Part shown: in pieces, positions 6,931-15,621 of the stretch
Numbering within the stretch: the first letter of the stretch is position 1
How the letters are laid out: each line of letters begins with the position of its first letter
NCBI RefSeq assembly: GCF_001510665.1
Contig: NZ_LMTI01000001.1
Coordinates: forward strand, 1 to 35,357
DNA from: Bacillus sp. FJAT-27445
Lineage (GTDB): Bacteria > Bacillota > Bacilli > Bacillales > Cytobacillaceae
Reading direction: 5' to 3'
Length of the DNA stretch: 35,357 nucleotides
Notes under the pieces: model-generated
Seen by the model: the letters and a program-made list of their open reading frames with translations, nothing else
Database searches by the model: none
Told to the model about the DNA's origin: nothing
Program-made: the position numbers and the translations under genes

Positions 6931-9060
6931 ATGGAGTTCAACAAGAACATTTTGGATATTGGATTAACAGGTGTAAAAGGGGCTGAAAAAGTGGAAAACA
7001 TCCTTTTTGACCTGGTCTTCCGCCATACAAAAGATATGGTTTTCATCATGAAAGTGGAGGATGGACCTTCCTTCCGTTATTTGTTTGCAAATGAAGCTGG
7101 CTTCCAAAGGGCAGGAATATCACGGAATTCCATAGGAAAGACCTTTGAAGAAGTTCTTCCTGCCGTATTAGCCGTGAAACTTCAGGAGGAGTATGAAAGG
7201 TTCCTTTCGTCTAACGCTTCCCAAGCGGTTTTTGACGCTTCGTTCATTGAAATGGGGAAGGAATTTTTCGGGGAGACAATCCTGTCAGCCGTAAGGGATT
7301 CTGATAATACCATCCAATATATAGTCGCCATAACACGGGACGTTACCGAATATCTGCGTGAAAAAAATAAAATTATTGAAAGCGGCCAGCGCTATAGATC
7401 GATTGTAGACCACAATATGGATGCGATATTTTCTATTAACCTGGAAGGCCAAATCCTTGAATCAAATCCCGCCGCCGTGAAACTAACAGGCTATCAGGAA
7501 AAAAAGCTTGTTGGAGGCTCGATATACGACCTCGTTTCCGATCTGGATTTTGTTAATTTTAAAGCACTGGTCGAAAGCACTGGCAATGGCCAGTCACTTG
7601 AATCGCTCGATTGCCGATTTACCCACAGCAAAGGCTATATGCTAACGCTTCATATTAAAACTGTCCCTATCATTGTCTTTGGTGAAATAAAAGGCATTTA
7701 CGTAATAATCAGGGATATTTCAGAACAATCTAAAAATGTTGAAATGATTAAATATATGGCATTCCATGATCAATTGACAGGGCTGCTGAACCGGAGGGCT
7801 CTGCTGGATAAGCTCAATGAACAGCTTTTTTCCCCTTCAAGGCTTGAAATGGAATTTGCCCTAATTTCGATCGACCTTGATCGCTTTAAATACCTTAATG
7901 ATTCTCTCGGCCATCTAGTTGGAGACGAAATATTGAAAAAAGCAGCTTCCCGTTTAATGGAATGCCAGAATGATCATTGCTTAGTATTCCGCCAGGGCGG
8001 GGATGAATTTATCATCCTCTTGCTTGCTACTACCAGGAAGGCTACTACTTTTTTTGCCCAAAGAATACTTTCGATGTTCAAACGGTCGTTTTATTTCAAT
8101 TCACAGGAATATTATATTTCTCCCAGCATAGGCATCAGCATGTATCCCAATGACGGGAAAGATGCGGAGACATTGTTGAAAAATGCGGATGAAGCGCTTT
8201 ATCGGGTCAAAGAGCGAGGGCGCGCCCATTTTCAATTTTATAGGACAGATATGAACGCCTCCATTACAAATGTCCTTTCGATTGAAACTCATCTCCGGAA
8301 AGCAATTGAGAAAAAGGAGTTTAGCTTGCACTTCCAACCTCAGGTCGATTTAATGACTGGGGAAGCAAATAGTTTCGAAGCCCTGCTGCGATGGAATTCA
8401 AAAGAATTGGGCTCGATTTCCCCCGGGGTGTTCATCCCGCTCGCTGAAGATACAGGGTTGGTTGTTCCGATAGGCAATTGGGTAATCGAGAATGCATGCA
8501 AGCAAATCAAATTATGGAATCGATCAGGATATAGCGGATTCAGGGTTGCAATCAATATTTCCCCAAAGCAATTGCAGCAGCCAAATTTCGCGGCCATTTT
8601 AAAGGCAGCCATTGACCGGCATTTAATAAATCCAGCCTGCCTTGAAATAGAGATTACGGAGAGTTCCATGCAAAATACGGAAGAGGCCGCGCCAGCACTT
8701 AAGGATATAAAAAATCTGGGAGTGACCATTTCTGTCGATGATTTTGGGACGGGTTATTCATCGTTAAGTTATCTAAAAAAGTTTCCTATTGATGTTCTGA
8801 AAATCGATCAATCCTTTGTAAAGGATATAAGTGAAAACCAAAAAGATGCAGCCATTGCTTCTGCCATTATCCATCTGGGCAAAAGCCTTGGCGTCGAAGT
8901 GATTGCCGAAGGAGTTGAAACCTCCGGCCAGGCGGAATTCCTTGCGATGGAAGGGTGCCACAAAGCACAGGGGTATTATTTTGCAAGGCCGGTTCCCGCA
9001 AAAGAATTGGAAGGTAGGTACCTGAAAATTCCCGTGCCAGCACTTCAGGAATATAGTTGA
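6931..9060 (+). CDS. PAS-PAS-GGDEF-EAL cyclic-di-GMP turnover protein
   Basis: About 709 aa, apparently cytoplasmic. Two PAS sensor domains (about 25-145 and 160-275) precede a GGDEF domain (about 275-435) and a C-terminal EAL domain (about 450-700). The GGDEF active site is intact (RQGGDEF, Gly at about 356), and so are the EAL motifs: EALLRW (about 483), NIS, EITES, DDFGTGYSS (about 603), KIDQSFV and EGVET. The protein could therefore both make and degrade c-di-GMP, with the balance set by the PAS domains. The usual RxxD inhibitory site before GGDEF is not visible. ATG 6931 has AAGGATGAT upstream; an ATG 34 codons earlier falls in the likely -10 box. B. subtilis has an EAL protein (YkuI) in this neighbourhood, but the architecture differs. 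Confidence 0.9.
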   Translation: MEFNKNILDIGLTGVKGAEKVENILFDLVFRHTKDMVFIMKVEDGPSFRYLFANEAGFQRAGISRNSIGKTFEEVLPAVLAVKLQEEYERFLSSNASQAVFDASFIEMGKEFFGETILSAVRDSDNTIQYIVAITRDVTEYLREKNKIIESGQRYRSIVDHNMDAIFSINLEGQILESNPAAVKLTGYQEKKLVGGSIYDLVSDLDFVNFKALVESTGNGQSLESLDCRFTHSKGYMLTLHIKTVPIIVFGEIKGIYVIIRDISEQSKNVEMIKYMAFHDQLTGLLNRRALLDKLNEQLFSPSRLEMEFALISIDLDRFKYLNDSLGHLVGDEILKKAASRLMECQNDHCLVFRQGGDEFIILLLATTRKATTFFAQRILSMFKRSFYFNSQEYYISPSIGISMYPNDGKDAETLLKNADEALYRVKERGRAHFQFYRTDMNASITNVLSIETHLRKAIEKKEFSLHFQPQVDLMTGEANSFEALLRWNSKELGSISPGVFIPLAEDTGLVVPIGNWVIENACKQIKLWNRSGYSGFRVAINISPKQLQQPNFAAILKAAIDRHLINPACLEIEITESSMQNTEEAAPALKDIKNLGVTISVDDFGTGYSSLSYLKKFPIDVLKIDQSFVKDISENQKDAAIASAIIHLGKSLGVEVIAEGVETSGQAEFLAMEGCHKAQGYYFARPVPAKELEGRYLKIPVPALQEYS

Positions 9061-9104
9061 AACTAACACTTTGTCCATTGACAACCGACTTTATCAACAG
9101 AATG

Positions 9105-9137
9105 AAAAATCCTTTATCATCGGATAAAGGATTTTTG
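9105..9137 (+). terminator. Rho-independent terminator
   Basis: AAAAATCCTTTATC (from 9105) pairs with GATAAAGGATTTTT (9123-9136), followed by GTTTTTTTC. It ends the GGDEF-EAL transcript. Confidence 0.88.
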
Positions 9138-9181
9138 TTTTTTTCGTATTAATATCAAGCAAGGGCGGGCTTACATGGCGC

Positions 9182-10057
9182 CTAATCAGTAGTCCTTTTT
9201 AAAGTAAATACAGTCAGTTCTGGCTTGGACATGAATCTGAAAGGCAGTCTTGTAGTGCCAACCCCCCTGTTTACATAAAGGGTCAGAGGGGGCTCTCCTT
9301 CAATCGTATAAAATCCTTCATGATACCTTTCGGCAAACGGTGGTTTTACGAGAGCGCCAAGAAAAGGGACTTTTATTTGTCCACCATGGCTATGGCCGCT
9401 AAGCTGTAAATGAAAACCGTGGCCAGAGGCATCATCTGCCAGGTCTGGAGCATGGGATATAAGAATCTTATATGCATTCCTTGGAATATTTTTTGTGGAG
9501 GCTCCAATATCAGGTTTGCCGAGCATGGCATCGTCAATTCCAGCTAGATAGATGGAATCCCCATTCTTTGTTATTGGTACGCTTTTATTAACCAGTAAAG
9601 TGAAACCTGAATTTTTAATAATATTTTTATAAAGAGATGTTCCATAACCGCCATGGTCATGGTTGCCATATACAGCATATTTCCCCATCGGGGCGACAAG
9701 CCCTCCAAGAATAGGAGCGATTTCATTTGCTTTATCATATTTGTTTGGCTCATCCATTAAATCGCCGCTAAAAACAATCATATCGGGTTGGAGCTTCGTA
9801 ATTTTTTCTGCAAGTTTTTTTAACTGATTCAATGTGTATTGGAAGCCTAGATGTGTATCGCTGAATTGAACAATACGCAAACCGTCCATTTGTTCGGGGA
9901 TTAGCGGGTGGGCAATTTCGTGTGCTTGAATGTCAAGCAGAATCGGTTCAATTTCCCTGGCATAGAAATAGCCGCCTGAACCGAGCCCGAATACGGCCAA
10001 GGCGCCGCCAAGCAGGGATTTAAGAAATGATCTCCGCGTTTGTTTTTTTAACATCAT
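9182..10057 (-). CDS. ykuE: Tat-exported metallophosphoesterase YkuE
   Basis: A 291-aa calcineurin-like phosphoesterase. The N-terminus has a twin-arginine signal (TRRSFLK) followed by a hydrophobic stretch, so export through the Tat system is expected; B. subtilis YkuE is known as a Tat substrate of the wall. The metal-site motifs are all present in order: FSDTH, SGDLMD, GNHDHGG, ISHAPD and SGHSHGGQ. The C-terminal RGVGTTRLPFRF is also shared with B. subtilis YkuE. The start has only a weak site (AGGCTGG); two adjacent ATGs (10057 and 10054) are possible. The physiological substrate is not known. It lies divergent to fadH, as the ykuE/ykuF neighbourhood predicts. Confidence 0.9.
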   Translation of the reverse strand: MMLKKQTRRSFLKSLLGGALAVFGLGSGGYFYAREIEPILLDIQAHEIAHPLIPEQMDGLRIVQFSDTHLGFQYTLNQLKKLAEKITKLQPDMIVFSGDLMDEPNKYDKANEIAPILGGLVAPMGKYAVYGNHDHGGYGTSLYKNIIKNSGFTLLVNKSVPITKNGDSIYLAGIDDAMLGKPDIGASTKNIPRNAYKILISHAPDLADDASGHGFHLQLSGHSHGGQIKVPFLGALVKPPFAERYHEGFYTIEGEPPLTLYVNRGVGTTRLPFRFMSKPELTVFTLKRTTD

Positions 10058-10232
10058 CTATCTACCAGCCTGTCTTTTATACTCTGAAGAATGAAATTCA
10101 TACAGCATTAATACTATCAAACTAAAACATGGAATAGAAGCGGTGATTCCATTATTAAAATAAGAAGCTACTTTCCTGGTAATTCCCGGCTTTTGTGATA
10201 CGATTTGGAAAAAGAAGGTTGGAGGGTTTAGA

Positions 10233-10997
10233 ATGAGGGGAAAAACGGTGATTGTGACCGGAGGATCAAGCGGAATGGGGAAATACATGGCCAAAAGGTT
10301 TGTTGATGCCGGTGCAAACGTAGCGATTACCGGCCGGACGCCGGAGACGCTTTTTAAAGCGAAGGCCGAGATGGAGAAAGGCCCGGGAAAAGTCCTGGCG
10401 ATAGAAATGGATGTAAGAAATATTGTTGACGTAAGCCGGATGATAAAAGAAACAACCAGCGAATTTGGAGGACTTGATTACCTTGTAAATAATGCTGCAG
10501 GAAACTTTATTTGTCCGGCTGAGAAGCTAACTCCTAATGGTTGGAATTCCGTCATTGATATTGTTTTGAACGGTACTTTTTACTGCAGCAGTGAGGCAGG
10601 GAAGTATTGGATTCAAAATAAAGTTGAAGGAAGAATCATAAATATGGTCGCAACCTATGCATGGGATGCGGGAGCAGGCGTTATCCACTCTGCAGCTGCC
10701 AAGGCCGGAGTCCTTTCAATGACAAGAACACTCGCTGTTGAATGGGGAAGGAAATATGGAATTCGTGTGAATGCCATCGCTCCAGGGCCAATCGAACGGA
10801 CAGGCGGAGCGGAAAAACTTTGGGAATCGGAAGAAGCGGCAAAGAGGACGATTCACAGCGTTCCGCTAGGCCGGCTGGGTAAGCCGGAAGAAATTGCCGA
10901 CTTAGCACACTTCCTCTTATCTGACAGCGCCTCGTACATAAATGGGGAATGCATAACGATGGATGGAGGACAATGGCTTAACCAATTCCCATTTTAA
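10233..10997 (+). CDS. fadH: 2,4-dienoyl-CoA reductase (NADPH)
   Basis: A 254-aa short-chain dehydrogenase/reductase acting in beta-oxidation of unsaturated fatty acids, where it reduces 2,4-dienoyl-CoA. It shows the cofactor motif TGGSSGMGKYM (about 9-19) and NNAAGNF (about 88-94). In place of the normal YxxxK it has Tyr (TYAW), then Ser 11 residues later and Lys 15 residues later (HSAAAKAG). That spacing is the known DECR-type active site of mitochondrial dienoyl-CoA reductases, so the missing YxxxK is not a defect. Length equals B. subtilis FadH (YkuF). ATG 10233 follows GGAGGG. A terminator follows at 11047. Confidence 0.9.
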   Translation: MRGKTVIVTGGSSGMGKYMAKRFVDAGANVAITGRTPETLFKAKAEMEKGPGKVLAIEMDVRNIVDVSRMIKETTSEFGGLDYLVNNAAGNFICPAEKLTPNGWNSVIDIVLNGTFYCSSEAGKYWIQNKVEGRIINMVATYAWDAGAGVIHSAAAKAGVLSMTRTLAVEWGRKYGIRVNAIAPGPIERTGGAEKLWESEEAAKRTIHSVPLGRLGKPEEIADLAHFLLSDSASYINGECITMDGGQWLNQFPF

Positions 10998-11046
10998 CAC
11001 CATATGGGCTGTCAATATGGGTAAAAACCTACTTTTATAAGGCTCT

Positions 11047-11092
11047 AACACCGATTCGTCAGGCCGATGGGGCCAGAAACGGTGTTTTCATT
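11047..11092 (+). terminator. Probable terminator after fadH
   Basis: AACACCG (11047-11053) pairs with CGGTGTT (11080-11086), followed by TTCATTTT. The loop is long and contains a second short pairing (GGCC/GGCC). This is the only structure seen in the 10998-11169 gap. Confidence 0.6.
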
Positions 11093-11169
11093 TTCCAAAT
11101 GGAAAGGATAGGCTATAGGCGGTTTTCAGAGCAATTAAGACATAACGTTTGCCTCCTTATCCTGCAATC

Positions 11170-11961
11170 CTATTTATAGCTAACCGCCCGGCTTTTTAAA
11201 GCTTTCCAGGAGGCTGTAAATTGTTCTCGATCAATTCCAAGCTGTTTTTTTTCTGAAAGCGGGTCGTTTACATATACTTTATTGCTATCAAAGCCAACCA
11301 GTACGACGGCGTGAAGGTCGAGAGGGGTTGTGATTGAACGTTTACCGTGAAGCCAGGATTCCCAGCGGTCCGGAAGCCTGAAATCTCCAGTGGTCCAAAT
11401 GACTGCCGGGAATCCTGAGGCAATGTGGGCAAGGACTTCGCTAAATTCCTGGTTTGTCAAATTGACGGCCCGGCCCGGTAAATACGTGTTCATTAAATTC
11501 ACAATCGGTTTGTCAAACACCGCATAACCCGGTTCCTTCCCTGTCATATCCCCCACAAATCCTTTCGAAGGGTCTCCCCACTTTATAATTTTCCCGCCTG
11601 CCTTAAAGAGTGGATCCGGGTCTTTTCTAATTGCCCTGGACAACTCCATTTTATCCACTTTTATTCCTGCATAATTCAATACCATCGCAAGGCTTGTCAC
11701 CTCACAGCCGTATTTAAGCTCTGGATTCTGCTTTATTAGGGGTACGTCCAACATCATCTTTTTAGGAAGCTCGCTGGCCGTGCCGAGCTGAAAGATTTCA
11801 GGAGGATGTAAATTATCGTGTACACTTTCTTTGTTTTCATTATCAGCTGCAACCGGACTACGTTTTTCATGCACTGGTTTTGAGTGGCCTTCCACAATTT
11901 CATTTCCCAGGGAACACCCTTGCAGAAGTAATGCTGCTGCTAATAGCTGGATGAACTTCAT
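11170..11961 (-). CDS. C39-like (papain-fold) lipoprotein peptidase
   Basis: About 263 aa. The N-terminus has a hydrophobic stretch ending in the lipobox LLQGC, so it is probably anchored outside the membrane. The mature part carries a C39-family catalytic pattern: Cys in YGCEVTSLAMVLNYAG, His in LDLHAVVLVGFD and Asp in VYVNDPL. Its closest relatives by memory are B. subtilis YvpB-type proteins of DUF3335/peptidase_C39_2, whose substrates are not known. ATG 11961 has AAAGGAGGA 7 bases upstream; a TTG at 11967 abuts the ribosome binding site and is unlikely. No gene partners are apparent; the divergent neighbour is also secreted. Confidence 0.85.
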   Translation of the reverse strand: MKFIQLLAAALLLQGCSLGNEIVEGHSKPVHEKRSPVAADNENKESVHDNLHPPEIFQLGTASELPKKMMLDVPLIKQNPELKYGCEVTSLAMVLNYAGIKVDKMELSRAIRKDPDPLFKAGGKIIKWGDPSKGFVGDMTGKEPGYAVFDKPIVNLMNTYLPGRAVNLTNQEFSEVLAHIASGFPAVIWTTGDFRLPDRWESWLHGKRSITTPLDLHAVVLVGFDSNKVYVNDPLSEKKQLGIDREQFTASWKALKSRAVSYK

Positions 11962-12094
11962 TTCCAATCCTCCTTTAAAGATGCCTTAAGTTATTTTCTC
12001 TCATGCGCACCTTTCTAAATCAACAAAAAATTACCTTTACACTAAATAAGAAAAAGGGTTAAAAAGGGATTTTCGTGGGTAAAGGATAAGATAG

Positions 12095-12100
12095 TACAAT
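12095..12100 (+). promoter_or_regulatory. Candidate -10 box in the divergent 11962-12180 gap
   Basis: TACAAT at 12095 with TTCGTG 17 bases upstream is a weak sigma-A match for the gene at 12181. In the same gap CCTTTAC (about 12034) and GTAAAGG (about 12079) form a 7-bp inverted repeat between the divergent promoters. Confidence 0.3.
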
Positions 12101-12180
12101 AGGTCAAGCTTTTTGTTTTAGGACGCAGATGGATTTTTAAAAAGAATTGCCTTGCTCAGAACAAAACAGGGGGAATGATC

Positions 12181-12897
12181 ATGAAGAAAGCGTTGCTGTT
12201 AATTTGTGCGTTTATGCTATTTATGCCTATTTATACAGAAGCTGAAGTGGAAGCGGAAGGCAGCCAAATGGGGCGGGACGAAGTGTTTTCACTTTTAAAG
12301 AACGCCTTTGAGGCCCAGCTTTCACTTGGTGAGCAGCTTCGACCAATGAGTGAAGTCGAAGCAATCCTATCTCCATATTTTACCGACAGCTATAATAAAC
12401 TCTTCCTTGATGCCAACCTAGTGGAAGAAAACGGGTTGTATGTTACATACGGAACGGATTTTGGCCAGTATTATATCCCTTACTATGAATTCTCCGAAAA
12501 TACAAAGGTTGTTGTTGAGAACAATAAAGCGTATGTTTTCGAATTTTTTCCGGAGAATACCGATGGCCCAGTAGGCTATGAAAGCCATTATGAAGGCCTT
12601 CTCCTGAAGAAATCGGCGGGAATGTGGAAGGTGTCCCAATATTTATACAATGAAATTCCTGATTCAATTATCAAACAAGCGGGAGAATTTAAAGTAAACG
12701 AGGAAAAACTTCCTATCGAAAAAGCGGTATGGGAAGATGAAGAGTTGGAAGTCGAAGCTGCTTCGCTTCAATTTCAGCTTGGAATGAACCCTATCGGTGG
12801 TTTATTCCAATATGCCGCCTTTCTCGGAGCCAGCCAAACCAGCGGCAGCGATTTAAATGAAGAACTAGCAGTGGAACAAATTGTGTTGGCGAATTGA
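12181..12897 (+). CDS. Secreted protein of unknown function
   Basis: About 238 aa. It begins with a clean Sec signal peptide (MKKALLLICAFMLFMPIYTEA) with a likely cleavage site after TEA. The next 150 residues resemble the DUF3993 type of Bacillus secreted proteins (helix starting RDEVFSLLKNAFEAQLSLGE, then an alternating-strand region with YVTYGTDFGQYYIPYYEF), though I cannot confirm that family. The C-terminal third is acidic and has a hydrophobic stretch (GGLFQYAAFLGA). ATG 12181 has AGGGGGA 7 bases upstream; the ATG at 12175 touches the site and is less likely. In B. subtilis ykuH is the nearby uncharacterised gene, but orthology is uncertain. Confidence 0.75.
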   Translation: MKKALLLICAFMLFMPIYTEAEVEAEGSQMGRDEVFSLLKNAFEAQLSLGEQLRPMSEVEAILSPYFTDSYNKLFLDANLVEENGLYVTYGTDFGQYYIPYYEFSENTKVVVENNKAYVFEFFPENTDGPVGYESHYEGLLLKKSAGMWKVSQYLYNEIPDSIIKQAGEFKVNEEKLPIEKAVWEDEELEVEAASLQFQLGMNPIGGLFQYAAFLGASQTSGSDLNEELAVEQIVLAN

Positions 12898-12907
12898 GTT
12901 TTAATGG

Positions 12908-12938
12908 GCTCTGGGCAGCCTTTTGGTAGAGCGTTTTT
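12908..12938 (+). terminator. Probable weak terminator
   Basis: GCTCT (12908-12912) pairs with AGAGC (12928-12932), followed by GTTTTT. The rest of 12898-13131 shows no gene; its 3' part must hold the ykuJ promoter. Confidence 0.5.
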
Positions 12939-13131
12939 CCTTCGATAAGTAATATTTTTTTCCGAATTAATAAGTTTTTACTTGTATGTCTGTACAAAAC
13001 TAATTTATGCTGTTAGTATTGGCAAACAAGGAAAACCAGATGAAAATTTGGAAAGATCCGTATGGATAGAAACGTGCGGGGAGAGAAATCTAATAGCAAT
13101 AGCTTGTTTGTGTTTTGAAAGGAGAGAAAGC

Positions 13132-13371
13132 ATGTCACAGCTACAAGGGATTATTACCCGCTTAAAAAATCTTCAGGACCAGTCCGGCGGGGGCGGCGAA
13201 CCTGCCCAGCGTTACTTTGAGGTGAATGGCGAACGAAAATGCCAGGTGACTTTTCACCCAAAAACCGAGACGTTCGAACTGGAAGTATACAATGATAAGG
13301 AAAAACCAAAGCGTTACCAATTCGATAATATCGACATGATTACAATTGAAATTTTCGACTTGATCCAATAA
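13132..13371 (+). CDS. ykuJ: YkuJ family protein
   Basis: A 79-aa cytoplasmic protein matching B. subtilis YkuJ in length and sequence character: SQLQGIITRLKNLQDQ at the start, then RYFEVNGERKCQVTFHP, FELEVYNDKEKPKRYQFDNIDM and a C-terminal IFDLIQ. The family forms a small alpha/beta fold; its function is not known. I chose ATG 13132 because AAAGGAGAG lies just upstream and the length fits; the reading frame runs further upstream without a ribosome binding site. A strong terminator follows at 13382. The ykuK gene that follows it in B. subtilis is absent. Confidence 0.92.
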   Translation: MSQLQGIITRLKNLQDQSGGGGEPAQRYFEVNGERKCQVTFHPKTETFELEVYNDKEKPKRYQFDNIDMITIEIFDLIQ

Positions 13372-13381
13372 TTGACGCGAC

Positions 13382-13408
13382 AGGAACCTAATACACAGGT
13401 TCCTTTTT
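13382..13408 (+). terminator. Rho-independent terminator
   Basis: AGGAACCT (13382-13389) pairs with AGGTTCCT (13397-13404), followed by TTTTC. It ends ykuJ. Confidence 0.88.
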
Positions 13409-13461
13409 CAATTATCACTTCATAATGGGGATTTAAAAAATAAACAGTCCATTTGGAATTA

Positions 13462-13470
13462 TGTTAGAAT
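13462..13470 (+). promoter_or_regulatory. Extended -10 promoter of ykuL
   Basis: TGTTAGAAT fits an extended sigma-A -10 (TGn plus TAGAAT). It predicts a transcript start near 13477, after the most upstream in-frame ATG (13475), which supports the start at 13508. Confidence 0.45.
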
Positions 13471-13507
13471 ATAAATGGTGTATAACAAATTCGAGGAGCA
13501 TTCGGCG

Positions 13508-13954
13508 ATGATAAGTCTTCATAGTGGAGAGTTTTTAGAAATCAGCATCAGGGATTTAATGATTCCTTCCGAGCGGGTAGCCCATGTCCAAATGGGGAAC
13601 AATCTGGAGCACGCCTTACTTGTGCTAACAAAGAGCGGATATACTGCCATCCCGGTATTGGATCCTCATTACAGGCTGCATGGATTGATCAGCACAACAA
13701 TTATCATGGATTCCCTGTTGGGCCTTGAGAGGATTGAATTCGAAAAGCTCGAAGAAAAAAAGGTTGAGGAAATTATGAACCGAACCGTACCGCGTGTAAA
13801 CATGGGGGCATCTATAAACCGCTGTGTTGAATTATTGATAAACTACCCATTTTTGTGTGTGGAATCAGATAATGGCATTTTTGAGGGCATTTTACCCAGG
13901 AGTACGGTGTTGAACCAGCTCACGAAACACTTGAACAAACAGAATAAAAAGTAG
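13508..13954 (+). CDS. ykuL: CBS-domain c-di-AMP receptor DarB (CbpB/YkuL)
   Basis: About 148 aa made of two CBS domains (about 10-70 and 80-140), with SIRDLMIPSERVAHVQ, GYTAIPVLDPHYRLHGLIS and EEIMNRTVPRVNMGASINRC as repeat landmarks. It matches B. subtilis YkuL in length (about 147 aa). That protein, renamed DarB or CbpB, binds c-di-AMP; in its free form it is reported to stimulate the (p)ppGpp synthetase Rel and pyruvate carboxylase. ATG 13508 has GAGGAG 9 bases upstream; an in-frame ATG at 13475 would precede the probable transcript start. It lies two genes before ccpC here, with an MFS gene inserted between. Confidence 0.9.
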   Translation: MISLHSGEFLEISIRDLMIPSERVAHVQMGNNLEHALLVLTKSGYTAIPVLDPHYRLHGLISTTIIMDSLLGLERIEFEKLEEKKVEEIMNRTVPRVNMGASINRCVELLINYPFLCVESDNGIFEGILPRSTVLNQLTKHLNKQNKK

Positions 13955-14028
13955 GTTTTTAATTGGCTCCCTTTTGGGGGCTCTCTGTTTTCTTACGTGC
14001 CTATTTAAAATAGAAAGAGGTGCAATTT

Positions 14029-15537
14029 GTGGGGCAAGCCTTGAAAAAGCAGCTGGCAGGGAAAAAGCAAACACGCAGGCCGTTTGTCCTTGCGTCAGTC
14101 ATGCTTGCTATGTTCATGGGGGCAATAGAAGCAACGATCGTTTCAACAGCCATGCCGGCCATTGTTGGGGAGCTGGGAGGCTTTTCCCTTTATAGTTGGG
14201 TTTTTTCAGCTTATTTGCTCATGAATGCTGTAACAGTTCTCATTTATGGAAAACTTGCAGATTTATTTGGCAGAAAACCAGTACTCCTATTTGGCCTTTC
14301 CATCTTTATGATAGGATCCATTTTGTGCGGTTTCTCCGAAAATATGGAAATGTTGATATTGTTCAGATTGATCCAGGGCTTTGGGGCCGGCGCCGTCATG
14401 CCCATTGCGACAACAATTGTCGGGGATATTTACAATACCGAGGAACGGGCCAAGATTCAAGGATACCTTTCAAGTGTTTGGGGAATTTCCGCCATAATGG
14501 GGCCGGCAATCGGCGGCTTACTTGTGGAATTTGTAAGCTGGCATTATGTTTTCTGGGTCAATATTCCTTTGGGGATATTATCAATGCTGGGGCTCTGGAT
14601 GTTCCTGCACGAAAAGGTTGAAAAGAAAAACCATGATATTGATTACATAGGTGCAATCCTAATCACAATTGGAATCTCTACACTAATGTTTATCCTGGTG
14701 GAGGGAGGGCATCGCTGGAGCTGGGTTTCCTACCAGTCGGCATTGTTCTTCATCGTTAGTTTTGCTTCACTGGCATTGTTCGTCTTACAGGAGAGGCGTG
14801 CGGCGGAGCCAATGATGCCATTTTCCATTTGGAAGGAAAAATCAATCTTTATCGCGAATATCGTATCGCTGACAACAGGGGTTATGCTGATTGGGATCTC
14901 CAGCTTTTTGCCCGCTTTTGTCCAAGGGGTAATGGAACAGTCCCCGATTGTGGCTGGCTTTGCATTAACCGCTATGTCGATTGGGTGGCCTATTGCCTCC
15001 ACTTTCGCTGGGAGGATTGCCTTAGCGAAAGGGTATAGATTTACGTGCCTGATTGGCGGATCCATGCTGATTGTTGGGGGAACTTTTTTTGCGACAATGT
15101 CCCCCGGGGCTGGCCCTATATGGGCGGCTGTCGGCTCATTCTTTACTGGAATAGGAATGGGGCTGACTTCAACGGCATTCATTTTGTTGATTCAGGGAAC
15201 AGTAGGCTGGCAGCAGCGCGGCATTGCCACGGCAAGCAACATGTTCATGCGGAATCTGGGAAATACGATTGGCGCAGCGCTTCTTGGAGGCATTCTCAAT
15301 AGCAGGTTCATGGCCTACCTCGAAAAAAATGGGACAGGCTCTGAAGGCAAGCCAACACTTGAAACAGCCAACGTTCTATTGGATGCGAAAGAAAGGGCCG
15401 CCCTTCCAGAGGAGATTAGGTCCCTCCTTCAGGAAGGGCTGACGGTTTCCCTTCATACCGTATATATTGGTGTTTTGGTATTTGCAATCGTAAGCATGGT
15501 CCTGATTTTTTTCTTACCGAAAAAGAAACCTGCCTAA
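14029..15537 (+). CDS. MFS multidrug transporter, DHA2 (14-TM) family
   Basis: About 502 aa with 14 predicted membrane segments, of the EmrB/QacA type of proton-driven drug exporters. The N-terminal MFMGAIEATIVSTAMPAIV carries the first-helix motif of this group, GKLADLFGRKPVLLFG is the loop 2-3 motif, and WGISAIMGPAIGGLLV is the antiporter motif C. GTG 14029 has AAAGAGG 8 bases before it; an upstream GTG at 14020 overlaps the ribosome binding site. It is inserted between ykuL and ccpC, which are adjacent in B. subtilis. Substrate cannot be inferred. A good terminator follows at 15542. Confidence 0.9.
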   Translation: MGQALKKQLAGKKQTRRPFVLASVMLAMFMGAIEATIVSTAMPAIVGELGGFSLYSWVFSAYLLMNAVTVLIYGKLADLFGRKPVLLFGLSIFMIGSILCGFSENMEMLILFRLIQGFGAGAVMPIATTIVGDIYNTEERAKIQGYLSSVWGISAIMGPAIGGLLVEFVSWHYVFWVNIPLGILSMLGLWMFLHEKVEKKNHDIDYIGAILITIGISTLMFILVEGGHRWSWVSYQSALFFIVSFASLALFVLQERRAAEPMMPFSIWKEKSIFIANIVSLTTGVMLIGISSFLPAFVQGVMEQSPIVAGFALTAMSIGWPIASTFAGRIALAKGYRFTCLIGGSMLIVGGTFFATMSPGAGPIWAAVGSFFTGIGMGLTSTAFILLIQGTVGWQQRGIATASNMFMRNLGNTIGAALLGGILNSRFMAYLEKNGTGSEGKPTLETANVLLDAKERAALPEEIRSLLQEGLTVSLHTVYIGVLVFAIVSMVLIFFLPKKKPA

Positions 15538-15541
15538 GCTG

Positions 15542-15566
15542 CCCGGGGAAACCCGGGTTTTTTTTT
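15542..15566 (+). terminator. Rho-independent terminator
   Basis: CCCGGGG, AAA and the mirrored CCCGGGT form a GC-rich hairpin followed by nine T residues. It ends the MFS gene. Confidence 0.88.
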
Positions 15567-15595
15567 GTAAAAATAATAGTAGAATGAGCTATAAT
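15565..15595 (+). promoter_or_regulatory. Candidate sigma-A promoter of ccpC
   Basis: TTGTAA (15565-15570) and a perfect TATAAT (15590-15595) are 19 bases apart, about 27 bases before the ccpC ATG. The -35 overlaps the terminator T-run. Confidence 0.5.
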
Positions 15596-15621
15596 ATAAG
15601 AAAAACTTATGGAGGAATAAA

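Noticed and set aside
8340-8729. 129-aa frame antisense to the EAL domain
   Set aside because: It is a shadow of a well-supported domain and has no ribosome binding site or family resemblance.
10233-10997. FadH as an inactive SDR because it lacks YxxxK
   Set aside because: The displaced Tyr with Ser at +11 and Lys at +15 is the known dienoyl-CoA reductase active site.
14730-15182. 150-aa frame antisense to the DHA2 transporter
   Set aside because: It mirrors the transporter's codon pattern and has no independent support.
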